The notes beneath the pieces are model-generated. The model worked only from the letters and a program-made list of their open reading frames with translations. It made no database searches and had not been told where the DNA came from. A stretch of 64,000 bases of DNA from positions 496,001 to 560,000 of the forward strand of contig NZ_CP101989.1 in assembly GCF_024508275.1 (NCBI RefSeq), written 5' to 3'. The position numbers were made by a program, and so were the translations under genes. The first letter of the stretch is position 1, and each line of letters starts with the position of its first letter. This DNA is from Cellulomonas wangsupingiae (GTDB lineage Bacteria; Actinomycetota; Actinomycetes; Actinomycetales; Cellulomonadaceae). This document shows, in pieces, positions 33,691 through 42,013 of this stretch.

Positions 33691-34526
33691 TTCACCGCGC
33701 CCGCCGTCAGCCCCGCCACGAACTGCCGCTGCAGCAGCAGGAACCCGATGACCACCGGGATCGACACCACCAGCGACGCCGCCATGATCTCGTTCCAGTA
33801 GACGTTGGTCTGCGTCGAGTACTGCCGGATCCCCACCGCGAGCGTGCGGTTCGCCTCGGTGGTCATCACCGACGCGAACAGCACCTCGCCCCACGCCGTC
33901 ATGAACGCGTAGATCGCCACGGCGATGACGCCGGGGCGCGCCGCGGGGAGGACGACGCGGAACAGCGCGCCGATCGGGGAGCAGCCGTCCACCCGGGCCG
34001 CCTCGTCGAGCTCCTGGGGGATGTTGTCGAGGTACCCCGACAGCATCCAGATCGAGAACGGCAGCGAGAAGGTCAGGTAGGTGATGATCAGGCCGATGCG
34101 CGTGCCGACGAACTGGAAGCCGGTGGCCTGCTCGATGTTCACGAAGATGATGAACAGCGGCAGCAGGAACAGCACGCCGGGGAACATCTGCGTCGACAGC
34201 ACCGTGGTGGTGAACGCCGACCTGCCCCGGAAGCGGTGCCGGGACACCGCGTAGGACGCGAAGATCGCGATCGTGAGGCTCGCGATCGTGGCGGCGCTCG
34301 ACACGATCAGGCTGTTCACGAAGTACCGGGCCAGCGGCACGGTGGTCCACATGTCGACGAACGGCTGGAACGTCAGGGTGCTGGGCCACCACGAGAACGC
34401 CCCGCGCACGTCCTGCAGCGGCTTCAGCGACGACGTGATCATGATGTAGAGCGGCAGCGCCGTGACGGCGCAGAGCACGACGATCACGGCCGTGCGGAAG
34501 GTCTTGAACGCGCGGGTCTCATGCAC
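33687..34526 (-). CDS. CUT1 carbohydrate ABC transporter permease (MalG-like)
   Basis: A 279-residue inner-membrane permease with six helices. The EAA loop for ATPase contact reads DEAARVDGCSPIGALFRVVLPAARPG (~185-210). The six-helix length matches MalG-type subunits. Together with the MalF-like permease and lipoprotein it forms a sugar importer. The ATP-binding subunit is not in this cluster and is probably a shared MsiK-type ATPase elsewhere. The start overlaps the previous permease gene by 8 bp. Confidence 0.92.
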   Translation of the reverse strand: MHETRAFKTFRTAVIVVLCAVTALPLYIMITSSLKPLQDVRGAFSWWPSTLTFQPFVDMWTTVPLARYFVNSLIVSSAATIASLTIAIFASYAVSRHRFRGRSAFTTTVLSTQMFPGVLFLLPLFIIFVNIEQATGFQFVGTRIGLIITYLTFSLPFSIWMLSGYLDNIPQELDEAARVDGCSPIGALFRVVLPAARPGVIAVAIYAFMTAWGEVLFASVMTTEANRTLAVGIRQYSTQTNVYWNEIMAASLVVSIPVVIGFLLLQRQFVAGLTAGAVK

Positions 34527-35487
34527 GGCGCGACCTCCGGTTCAGCGCGATCAGGTAGATGCCCGTGACGAGCAGCAGGAACAGCAGCAGCAGGACCGAC
34601 ATCGCCGCCCCGGCGCCGAAGTTCCACGTGAGGAACGAGGCGTTGTAGATGTGGAAGGAGATGAGGTCCCCGGCCGCCGGTTGGGACGTGCCGAACAGCA
34701 CGTAGGGGGTGTTGAAGTCGTTGAACACCCACAGGAACATCACGAGCACCAGCACCATGTTCACCGGCCGCAGCATCGGCAGCGTGATGGACCACCAGGA
34801 CCGGAACGCGTGCGCCCCGTCCATCGCCGCGGCCTCGTACAGGTCGTCCGGGACGGACTGCAGCCCGGCCGTCAGCATGAGGAACGCGAACGGCCACAGC
34901 CGCCACGTCGCGACGATGACGATCGACGCGAACGCGTGCCCGCCGATGAGCCAGAACGGCCGCTCGTCCAGCACCCCGAGGTCCTCGACGAGCAGCTGGT
35001 TGATGACCCCGGTGTCGCGCTGAAGCATGAAGTTCCACGTGACGATCCCGGCGTACACGGGCAGCGCGTACGGCACGAGGAACAGCGTGCGGAACGCCGC
35101 CCGGCCCCGGAACGGCCGCTGCAGCGCGACCGCGGCCGCCATGCCCAGCGCCCACGCGACGCCCACCACGAGCACGGTGTACGCGCACGTGATCGCGAAG
35201 GAGCTGAGCAGCGACCGCCCGACGGCCCCGTCGAAGTCGAGCGCGACCTGGTAGTTGCGCAGCCCTACGAACGGGGCCGACGTCCAGTCCCGGATGAAGA
35301 ACCGCGTGAGGTGCGTGAAGCTCATCCAGATGCCGGTGAGCATCGGCACCAGGTGGATGAACACCTCGAGCAGCACCGCCGGTGCCAGCAGCGCGTACGG
35401 CAGCCACCACCCGCTCCGGCGACGGCGACGGCCGGGCACGGTGCGCGAGGCGGGCACCGGCGGGGCGGTGGAGGTGGTCGTGGCCAC
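34519..35487 (-). CDS. CUT1 carbohydrate ABC transporter permease (MalF-like)
   Basis: A 322-residue permease. A Ser/Arg-rich N-terminal tail (RTVPGRRRRRSGWWLPYALL) is followed by six helices and an EAA loop (YEAAAMDGAHAFRSWWSITLPMLRP, ~225-250). It pairs with the downstream MalG-like subunit. It lies 31 bp downstream of the binding-protein gene, so it belongs to the same operon. Substrate specificity cannot be read from the permeases. Confidence 0.92.
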   Translation of the reverse strand: MATTTSTAPPVPASRTVPGRRRRRSGWWLPYALLAPAVLLEVFIHLVPMLTGIWMSFTHLTRFFIRDWTSAPFVGLRNYQVALDFDGAVGRSLLSSFAITCAYTVLVVGVAWALGMAAAVALQRPFRGRAAFRTLFLVPYALPVYAGIVTWNFMLQRDTGVINQLLVEDLGVLDERPFWLIGGHAFASIVIVATWRLWPFAFLMLTAGLQSVPDDLYEAAAMDGAHAFRSWWSITLPMLRPVNMVLVLVMFLWVFNDFNTPYVLFGTSQPAAGDLISFHIYNASFLTWNFGAGAAMSVLLLLFLLLVTGIYLIALNRRSRRA

Positions 35488-35518
35488 GGCGACTCCTCGG
35501 TGTGCGGGGACCGGTACG

Positions 35519-36832
35519 TCAGCCGACCGAGGCCTGGACCTGGTCCTGCGCGGTCTGCATGGCCTCGCGCACGTCGTCCTGCGTGACCGTGCCGCCCGTG
35601 GCGATGGTGGCGAACATGGTGTTCATCGCCTGCCCGACCGTCGTCTCGAACTGGTCCTCGGCCGGCACCAGCGGCAGCGGCGCGGAGCGCTCGTTGTAGA
35701 TCTGGGTGAACGTCTCCGCGAGCTCGGCGTCCTCGGTGAACACCGCGTCGGCGTCCTTGAGCACGGGCAGGGAGGAGAACGGCTTGCCCAGCGTCGTCTG
35801 GACCTCAGGGCTCGTCATGTACTCGACGAGCTGAAGGGCCTCGTCCGGGTGCTCGGTGTTGCCGAAGACCGAGATGTTGATGCCCGCGACGTGGCTGGCC
35901 ACGTCGCTCTCGGAGTTCTGCGGCGCCGGGAACGGCACCACGCCGTACGCGTCGGGGGCCATGCCGTTGGCCTCGATGGTCGCGTTGGCGTTGTTCTGGT
36001 TGAGGATCATCGCGGCCTTGCCGGTGGCGAAGTCCGCGACGGCGAGCGCGGCGTTGTCGTACTGCACGTTCGACGGGTTGACCACGTCCTCGGTCTGCAT
36101 GAGGTCGAGGTAGCGCACGATGCCGTCGACGACGCCGTCCTCGGTGAACGTCGGGTTGCCGTCGGCGTCGAACAGCTCGGCGCCGTTCTGCGTCGCGTTG
36201 ATGAACGCGAAGTGGTTGTTCTCCGTGTAGCTGCCGGCGGCCAGCGCCATGCCGTACACCCCGGTGGCCGGGTCCGTCAGCGCCTGGGCGGCCGTGACCA
36301 TCTCCTCCCAGGTCGTCGGAGGCTGCAGCCCTGCCGCCTCGAACATCGCCTTGTTGTAGTAGAGGCCGTACGCGAGCCCGTACAGCGGCACGGACGTCGG
36401 GTCGGTGCCCTCGGCGCCCCCGGTCTGCAGGGCGGTCTCGACGAACTTGTCGGCCCCGCCGATCTGCTCCATCGCGGCGTCGTCGAGCGGCATGAACGCG
36501 CCGGTGGCCTGCAGCGACACGGCCCAGGTGTTGCCGATGTTGACGACGTCCGGCGCCTGCCCCGACGTGACGGCCGTCTGGATGCGGGTCTGCAGGTCGC
36601 TCCAGCCGATGACCTCGAGGTCGACGCCGATGCCGGTCTGCTCGGTGAACTCCTCGAGCACGGGCGTCAGGACCTCCTTGTCGTTGTCGAGGCTGGTGCC
36701 CTGGTTGCTGGCCCAGTAGGTGAGGGTGACGTCCCCGTCGCCGGACGCGGAGTCGTCGCCACCTCCCCCGCCGGAGCAGGCCGCGAGGAGCAGGACGGGG
36801 ACGGACGCTGCTGCGAGGTGGCGAAGCTTCAC
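35519..36832 (-). CDS. Extracellular solute-binding lipoprotein (family 1, sugar)
   Basis: A 437-residue binding lipoprotein. The signal peptide ends in LLLAAC19, a perfect lipobox, and is followed by a flexible GGGGGDDSASGDG linker. The mature part starts DVTLTYWASNQGTSLDNDKE and has the family 1 pattern EEFTEQTGIGVDLEV and APDVVNIG, with a later GIVRYLDLMQTEDVV. It delivers a mono- or oligosaccharide to the two permeases. The GTG start has GGGAG 8 nt upstream. Two palindromes before it may be LacI operators. The sugar is unknown. Confidence 0.92.
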   Translation of the reverse strand: MKLRHLAAASVPVLLLAACSGGGGGDDSASGDGDVTLTYWASNQGTSLDNDKEVLTPVLEEFTEQTGIGVDLEVIGWSDLQTRIQTAVTSGQAPDVVNIGNTWAVSLQATGAFMPLDDAAMEQIGGADKFVETALQTGGAEGTDPTSVPLYGLAYGLYYNKAMFEAAGLQPPTTWEEMVTAAQALTDPATGVYGMALAAGSYTENNHFAFINATQNGAELFDADGNPTFTEDGVVDGIVRYLDLMQTEDVVNPSNVQYDNAALAVADFATGKAAMILNQNNANATIEANGMAPDAYGVVPFPAPQNSESDVASHVAGINISVFGNTEHPDEALQLVEYMTSPEVQTTLGKPFSSLPVLKDADAVFTEDAELAETFTQIYNERSAPLPLVPAEDQFETTVGQAMNTMFATIATGGTVTQDDVREAMQTAQDQVQASVG

Positions 36833-36862
36833 GGGGACTCCCTTGTCGGTGCCGGATTACCT

Positions 36863-36870
36863 AACCGGTT
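36863..36870. promoter_or_regulatory. Candidate LacI operator before the sugar-binding gene
   Basis: AACCGGTT is a perfect palindrome inside the looser ACC-TAACCGGTTCAG-T symmetry, with the central C-G step typical of LacI operators. It lies 31-38 nt upstream of the binding-protein start. Confidence 0.5.
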
Positions 36871-36922
36871 CAGTTCGCGGGGACACGGTACCCATGCACT
36901 AGGCCGAACGGGAAGTCCCGAG

Positions 36923-36932
36923 ACGAATTCGT
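36923..36932. promoter_or_regulatory. Second palindrome in the LacI-binding-protein gap
   Basis: ACGAATTCGT is a 10-bp perfect palindrome 53-60 bp from the first candidate operator, a spacing that could allow cooperative or looped binding. Confidence 0.35.
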
Positions 36933-36990
36933 GACAGGAGTCAGCGGATGCGTCTACTGCCGCCGGGTGCTCGGGGCGCGAGCACGAGGC

Positions 36991-38010
36991 TCAGGGGCGG
37001 GCGGGACCCGTGCTCGCCCGGACCCGCAGCACGCTCGGCGGCGGGACAGCGTCGTCGCCGGGGTCGCCGGCAATCTCCGCCAGCAGCGCCTGCGCGCACC
37101 GGCGCCCGAAGTCACGGGGGTGACGGTCCAGCGCCGTGACCGGGGGCGCGCCGATCTCGCACAGCAGCGAGTCGTCCCAGCTCACGACGGACACCCGGCC
37201 CGGCACGTCGACGCCCTCGCGGACGGCCGCGCGCACCGCCCCCAGCGCCATGACGTCGTTCGACGCGACCCACGCCGTCGGGCCGGGCCCGCGCCGCAGG
37301 CGCTCGGTGACCAGACGCTCGGCCGTCCCCATCGTGTAGTCGCCCTCGACCGTCTCGACGACCATGCCCGTACGGGCGGCCGCGGCGCGCACGAGCAGGT
37401 CGCGACGCTCCTCGTGCAGCAGGCCGGACGGCCCGCTCAGGTACGCGACCCGCCGGTGGCCGAGCCCGGCCAGGTGCTCGACCACCTGGTTCGCGTCGCC
37501 GTGCTCGTCCGGGACGACGGCCCGCAGCGCCGACCCGGGCTCCGCCGCGCCGTTGAGGACCGCGGGCAGGCCGAGGTGACGCACGAGGGGGATGCGCGGG
37601 TCGTCGCGGCGCTGGTCGAACAGCATGACGCCGTCCACGCGTCCCTCGCCCGCCCACCGCTCGTAGACGGCGAGGTCGCGCCCGGGCTCCGAGCCCACCA
37701 TCCGCAGCAGCAGGCCGTAGTCGGCGTCGATCAGCGCCGACTCGATGCCCGACAGGACGAGCATGTAGTAGGGCTCCGTGCCCAGCAGCTCCGGGTCCCG
37801 CGACAGCACGAGGCCCACGACGCCCGTCCGCGCGCCGGACAGCACGCGCGCCGACGAGCTGGGGTACCACTGCAGCTCACGGGCGAGCGCCAGCACGCGG
37901 GCCCGCGTCTGGGCGCTGACGCCCGGCCGACCGTTCAGGGCGTACGAGACCGACGCCTTCGACAGCCCGAGGCGCTGCGCGAGATCACCGATGGTCACGC
38001 GCTCGGCCAT
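36991..38010 (-). CDS. LacI-family transcriptional regulator
   Basis: A 339-residue repressor. The N-terminal helix-turn-helix (TIGDLAQRLGLSKASVSYALNG, ~6-27) and hinge precede a periplasmic-binding-protein-like core with YYMLVLSGIE, DGVMLFDQRRDDPR and VASNDVMALG. It should regulate the sugar ABC operon directly downstream (158 bp away) with the sugar as effector. In the hinge, ELQWYPSSSARVLSG keeps the usual YxPxxxARxL pattern. The start ATG 38010 aligns with family N-termini. Confidence 0.93.
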   Translation of the reverse strand: MAERVTIGDLAQRLGLSKASVSYALNGRPGVSAQTRARVLALARELQWYPSSSARVLSGARTGVVGLVLSRDPELLGTEPYYMLVLSGIESALIDADYGLLLRMVGSEPGRDLAVYERWAGEGRVDGVMLFDQRRDDPRIPLVRHLGLPAVLNGAAEPGSALRAVVPDEHGDANQVVEHLAGLGHRRVAYLSGPSGLLHEERRDLLVRAAAARTGMVVETVEGDYTMGTAERLVTERLRRGPGPTAWVASNDVMALGAVRAAVREGVDVPGRVSVVSWDDSLLCEIGAPPVTALDRHPRDFGRRCAQALLAEIAGDPGDDAVPPPSVLRVRASTGPARP

Positions 38011-38069
38011 GGGCCGATCCTAGGGGGAGGTGGCGACGCCCCGACCGACGGCGCTCGTACGCTGGGCAC

Positions 38070-38387
38070 ATGTCCGTCGTCAAGATCAACGCCATCTCCG
38101 TACCGGACGGCGCCGGGGCCGAGCTCGAGCGCCGGTTCGCCGCACGCGCGGGAACCGTCGAGGGCTCGCCGGGGTTCCTCGGCTTCCAGCTGCTGCGCCC
38201 CACGGCGGGCGAGGACCGCTACTTCGTCGTGACGCACTGGGCCGACGAGGAGTCGTTCGCCGCGTGGCGCGACGGCGACGCCCGGGCCGCGCACGCCGGG
38301 CCGACCGGCGAGCGGCCGCGGCCCGTGAGCTCGGGCGCCCAGCTGCTCGAGTTCGACGTCGTGCTGGACGTCCGGCCCGACGCATGA
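38070..38387 (+). CDS. mhuD: MhuD-type heme-degrading monooxygenase
   Basis: A 105-residue ABM/IsdG-fold protein. It matches mycobacterial MhuD in length and register: N7 (VKINAI), W66 (AAWRDG) and H75 (AAHAG), the three residues that shape the heme pocket there, occur at identical numbers. MhuD breaks heme to mycobilins without releasing CO, freeing iron. The two strands GFLGFQLLRP and RYFVVTHW are typical. It is coupled to a methionine aminopeptidase by a 4-nt overlap (ATGA). Related ABM domain proteins act on other substrates, but the residue match makes heme likely. Confidence 0.88.
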   Translation: MSVVKINAISVPDGAGAELERRFAARAGTVEGSPGFLGFQLLRPTAGEDRYFVVTHWADEESFAAWRDGDARAAHAGPTGERPRPVSSGAQLLEFDVVLDVRPDA

Positions 38388-39166
38388 TCGAGATCCTCAG
38401 CCCCACCGAGCTGCTGCGCGCCCGGGACACCGGCGCACTGGTCGCCGACATCCTCGACGCGCTCCGCGAGCGCGCCACCGTCGGCACCAACCTGCTGGAG
38501 ATCGACGAGTGGGCCCGCGAGATGATCGTCGAGGCCGGCGCGCAGTCCTGCTACGTCGACTACGCGCCGTCGTTCGGCCGCGGGCCGTTCGGCCACTACA
38601 TCTGCACGTCCGTGAACGACGCCGTGCTGCACGGGCTGCCGCACGACTACACGCTCGCGGACGGTGACCTGCTGAGCCTGGACCTGGCGGTCTCCCTGGC
38701 CGGGGTGGTCGCGGACTCCGCCGTCAGCCTCGTCGTGGGGGAGTCCCGGCCGGAGCAGAGCCTGGCGCTGATCGACGCGACGCAGCGCGCGCTGAGCGCC
38801 GGGATCGCCGCGGTGCGGCCGGGTGCCGCCGTCGGGGACGTCGCGCACGCCATCGGCACGGTGCTGCGCGAGGCCGGGTACCGCGTGAACACCGAGTTCG
38901 GTGGCCACGGCGTCGGCTCGACGATGCACCAGGACCCGCACATCGCCAACGACGGACGGCCCGGCCGCGGGTACCGGCTGCGTCCCGGCCTGCTGATCGC
39001 GGTCGAGCCGTGGGTCATGGCGGACACCGACGAGCTCGTCACCGACGCGGACGGCTGGACCCTGCGCAGCGCGACGGGCTGCCGGACGGCGCACAGCGAG
39101 CACACGGTCGCCGTGACGGACGACGGGGCCGAGATCCTCACGCTGCCGCGGCGCCTGCGGCGCTGA
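38384..39166 (+). CDS. map: Type I methionine aminopeptidase
   Basis: A 260-residue MetAP with the pita-bread fold. The dinuclear metal ligands follow the family order: Asp in LSLDLAV, Asp in VADSAVSL, His in FGGHGVGSTMH, Glu in AVEPWVM and Glu in TAHSEHTVAVT. It removes initiator Met from nascent proteins. ATG 38384 overlaps the MhuD stop, giving a coupled pair. Actinobacteria often carry two MAP genes, and this accessory one may serve a specialised set. No N-terminal SH3-binding extension is present. Confidence 0.9.
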   Translation: MIEILSPTELLRARDTGALVADILDALRERATVGTNLLEIDEWAREMIVEAGAQSCYVDYAPSFGRGPFGHYICTSVNDAVLHGLPHDYTLADGDLLSLDLAVSLAGVVADSAVSLVVGESRPEQSLALIDATQRALSAGIAAVRPGAAVGDVAHAIGTVLREAGYRVNTEFGGHGVGSTMHQDPHIANDGRPGRGYRLRPGLLIAVEPWVMADTDELVTDADGWTLRSATGCRTAHSEHTVAVTDDGAEILTLPRRLRR

Positions 39167-39198
39167 CGGCGCCGGGCCCAGTCAGGCGGCGACGCGTC

Positions 39199-41025
39199 TC
39201 AGGGCTGCAGGCAGGCCGTCACCGACCCCAGGTCCACGACCCCGCTGCCCGCCGCGAGCTCCTCGCGCGCCGGGAGCAGCGTGACCTTCGCCCGGGCGGT
39301 CGTGCCGGCGTCGTCGACCTCCCGCGCCGCCGTGAGCAGCAGCGTCCACGTCACCTCGAGCAGCAGGTCGTGCGGCGGTGGCGGCGCCGACGCGAGCGCT
39401 CGCCGCGCCTCGTCGCGATGCCCGCCGCGAGCCAGCAGCAGCGGCCGCACCCACGGCTCGTAGGGGCCGAGGTCGCCGTCGGGGAGGTCGTCCCCGGCGC
39501 GCAGCGCGCGCGTGAGCCGGCTCAGCGCGACGATCCCCCGCGAGAAGCCGGGCATCTCGTCGGGCGCCACGGGCTCGGGTGCGTCGGCGAACGTGTGCCG
39601 GAACCAGGCGGTGAACGTCGAGGCCAGCGGGCGCTCGGCGGCGGCGGCGAGGGCGTCGACGGCGTCCGCCTCGGCCGCCGCGTCGTCCAGCCGGTCCAGC
39701 GCGCACAGCGCCTGCATCCGCACGATGCGGCCGCAGATCTCGAAGGTCGTGGACTCGGCGCGGCGGGCGGTCGCGACCAGCTCGGCCCCGATGCGCTCGC
39801 GGTCGCCCGCCAGGCCCGTGCGCGTGAACCGCTGCATGTACCGGCCGCCGAGGGCCAGGCACAGGAGCCGGTCGTCGTGCAGGTCGCGGGCCAGCCGCTC
39901 CGCCTCCCGCGCGTGCGTCTCGCGCGCCGCCGTGCCGCGGTCCTCCAGGGCGACGGTGGCCAGCAGCCGGGCCCGCGCGTGCGGGCTGCCCGCGACGCGG
40001 GGCAGCGTGCGGGTCGCGGCGGCGACCACCGCGCGCGCGAGCCCGTCGTCGTCGGACCGCGTCCAGACCCCCGGGGCCTCGAGGCCGCCGATGACGCGCG
40101 CGGACAGCAGCGGGTCGTCGAGCTGCTCCGCCGCGGTGACCGCCGCGAGCCGCTGGGCACGGACCGTCGTCAGGTCCCCCGAGACCGCCAGGCTGGTGAG
40201 CACGGCCGCCGACGCCTCCAGCCGGGCGCGGGTCCCGCGCCGGTCCAGGGCGGACAGGCCGCCGTCCCGCCACGTGTGCGTGCGCCGGTGGAGGATCTCC
40301 TGCTCCAGCGCGACGAGCGCGGGCCCGGGGTCCAGGCCGAGGTCGTCGGCGAACGTCCGCCGCCCGCGGCGCAGCACGTCGAGGGCCTCGGCGGGGCGGT
40401 CGGCGCGGTGCAGCGCGGTGGCGAGCAGGCGCCACCCCTCCTCGCGCCACGGGTGCGCGGTGACGTGCGGGTCGAGCAGCGCGACGGCCTCGGGAGCGCG
40501 GCCGGACGCCAGCAGCGCGTCGGCGAGGCGCTCCACCAGGTCGCCCCGCAGCGCGGCGAGGCGGACCCGCTCCGGGTGTGCCCACGGGCGGTCCGCGAAC
40601 TCCTCGTACGCGTCGCCGCGCCACTGCGCCAGCGCCCCGGTCAGCGTCGGCACGGCCACGGCGGGGGCGGCGCCGCGGGCGTCCGGCGCAGCCTCGCCCA
40701 CCCGCCAGGCGTCGACGGCCTGCTCGGGCAGGTGCAGGGCGTACCCGGTGGCCGTGGTGACGACCAGCGAGGGTGTGCGCGGGGGGCGCTCGGGCTCCAG
40801 CGCGCGGCGCAGCTCCCCGACGAACGTGCGGACCGCGCCGACGGCACCGGCGGGCGCCGCGCCGTCCCACAGGTCCTCGACGAGCGCGCCGGTGGCGACC
40901 GAGCGGCCCTGCGCGGCGACGAGGACGCCGAGCACCTCGCGCACGCGCGGCTTGCGCAGCGGCAGGGCCGCGCCGTCCACGGCGGCGGAGACGGGGCCCA
41001 GCACCCGGACCTCCACGGCGCTCAC
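39199..41025 (-). CDS. AfsR/SARP-type regulator with BTAD domain
   Basis: A 608-residue SARP. Residues ~5-100 are a winged-helix OmpR-like DNA-binding domain (VEVRVLGPVSAAVDGAALPL, then KPRVREVLGVLVAAQG and GALVEDLWDG). Residues ~105-250 form the bacterial transcriptional activator (BTAD) domain with RLAALRGDLVERLADALLASG. The rest is a tetratricopeptide-like helical array; no NTPase Walker motif is seen, so it is not full AfsR. It is divergent from an alpha/beta hydrolase, and 11-bp direct repeats in between fit SARP sites. Likely it activates that hydrolase. Confidence 0.87.
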   Translation of the reverse strand: MSAVEVRVLGPVSAAVDGAALPLRKPRVREVLGVLVAAQGRSVATGALVEDLWDGAAPAGAVGAVRTFVGELRRALEPERPPRTPSLVVTTATGYALHLPEQAVDAWRVGEAAPDARGAAPAVAVPTLTGALAQWRGDAYEEFADRPWAHPERVRLAALRGDLVERLADALLASGRAPEAVALLDPHVTAHPWREEGWRLLATALHRADRPAEALDVLRRGRRTFADDLGLDPGPALVALEQEILHRRTHTWRDGGLSALDRRGTRARLEASAAVLTSLAVSGDLTTVRAQRLAAVTAAEQLDDPLLSARVIGGLEAPGVWTRSDDDGLARAVVAAATRTLPRVAGSPHARARLLATVALEDRGTAARETHAREAERLARDLHDDRLLCLALGGRYMQRFTRTGLAGDRERIGAELVATARRAESTTFEICGRIVRMQALCALDRLDDAAAEADAVDALAAAAERPLASTFTAWFRHTFADAPEPVAPDEMPGFSRGIVALSRLTRALRAGDDLPDGDLGPYEPWVRPLLLARGGHRDEARRALASAPPPPHDLLLEVTWTLLLTAAREVDDAGTTARAKVTLLPAREELAAGSGVVDLGSVTACLQP

Positions 41026-41040
41026 CCCGGCAGGGTAGCC

Positions 41041-41062
41041 CGCTGATCGGGCGCTGATCGGG
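41041..41062. promoter_or_regulatory. Tandem 11-bp direct repeats, candidate SARP binding site
   Basis: CGCTGATCGGG occurs twice with exact 11-bp period (41041-41051, 41052-41062), and a related CGCTGGTCACC lies at 41071. SARPs bind heptamer direct repeats spaced 11 bp (one helical turn). The site is in the 81-bp gap between the SARP and the hydrolase. Confidence 0.6.
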
Positions 41063-41106
41063 CGTCGGCACGCTGGTCACCACATCCCCGACCGCAGGAG
41101 GACACG

Positions 41107-41985
41107 ATGTCCCTGACCATCCCCGGCTTCACCTACCACCGCGTCGGGACGGCGCCCGGTGTCGCGCTGCACACCGCCGTGGCAGGCAGCGGGCCCGCCG
41201 TCGTCCTGCTGCACGGCTTCCCCCAGACGCACGTCATGTGGCGTCATGTCGCCGCCGACCTCGCGCGGGACCACACGGTCATCTGCCCCGACCTGCGCGG
41301 CTACGGCGAGAGCGACAAGCCCGCCGAGGCGGACGAGCACACGTACGCCAAGCGGACCATGGCGGCCGACGTCGTCGCCGTGGCCCGCGCCCTGGGGCAC
41401 GAGCGGTTCGCGCTCGCGGGGCACGACCGGGGCGCGCTCGTCGCACTGCGCGCCGGCCTCGACCACCCCGACGCCGTCACGCACCTGCTGACGCTCGACG
41501 TGCTGCCGACCCTCGACATGTGGGACGTGCTGCACGGCGCCGACGCGAAGGTCGCCTGGCACCTGTACCTGATGGCGCAGCCCGTGGGTGTGCCGGAGCC
41601 GATGATCGAGGCGGTCGCGGACACGTTCTTCGCGTCCTTCCTCGACGGGTGGGTCGCCGATCCTGCCGCGATCGGGCCCGAGCACCGCGCGGAGTACCTG
41701 CGGGCGAGCCGCGAGGCCGTGCCGTCGATCGTCGCGGACTACCGGGCGTCCGCGGGCGTCGACGTGACGCACGACCGCGAGGACCGCGCCGCGGGACGCG
41801 TGCTGACGATGCCGGTCACGGCGGTGCAGCAGGACTGGGGTGCGGCGCTGGGGTACGACGCGGCCGCGCTGTGGGGAGCCTGGGCCGCCGACCTCGACCA
41901 CCGCACCACGCGCGCGGGGCACTTCATGGCCGAGGAGGCGCCGGGCGAGGTCGTCGCGGCGCTGCGAGGGCTGCTCGCCCGCTGA
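41107..41985 (+). CDS. Alpha/beta hydrolase (haloacetate dehalogenase/epoxide hydrolase-like)
   Basis: A 292-residue alpha/beta hydrolase. It has the oxyanion motif HGFPQT (~38-43), the nucleophile elbow GHDRGA (~105-110, Asp nucleophile) and the catalytic His in AGHFMAEEAP. The sequence is close to fluoroacetate dehalogenases, but the second Arg that binds the carboxylate (HDRGAR in those enzymes) is Leu here (GHDRGAL), and PTLDMW is present. So defluorination is uncertain and an epoxide hydrolase or another substrate is possible. ATG 41107 has GGAGGA 6 nt upstream. Likely regulated by the SARP next door. Confidence 0.84.
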   Translation: MSLTIPGFTYHRVGTAPGVALHTAVAGSGPAVVLLHGFPQTHVMWRHVAADLARDHTVICPDLRGYGESDKPAEADEHTYAKRTMAADVVAVARALGHERFALAGHDRGALVALRAGLDHPDAVTHLLTLDVLPTLDMWDVLHGADAKVAWHLYLMAQPVGVPEPMIEAVADTFFASFLDGWVADPAAIGPEHRAEYLRASREAVPSIVADYRASAGVDVTHDREDRAAGRVLTMPVTAVQQDWGAALGYDAAALWGAWAADLDHRTTRAGHFMAEEAPGEVVAALRGLLAR

Positions 41986-42013
41986 GACGGCGGCACCGGG
42001 TGCACCGTCCGGC

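Noticed and set aside
35255..36934. 559-residue plus-strand frame antisense to the sugar-binding lipoprotein
   Set aside because: The minus strand encodes a complete signal peptide and binding-protein fold; the plus frame is Val/Arg/Gly-rich shadow.
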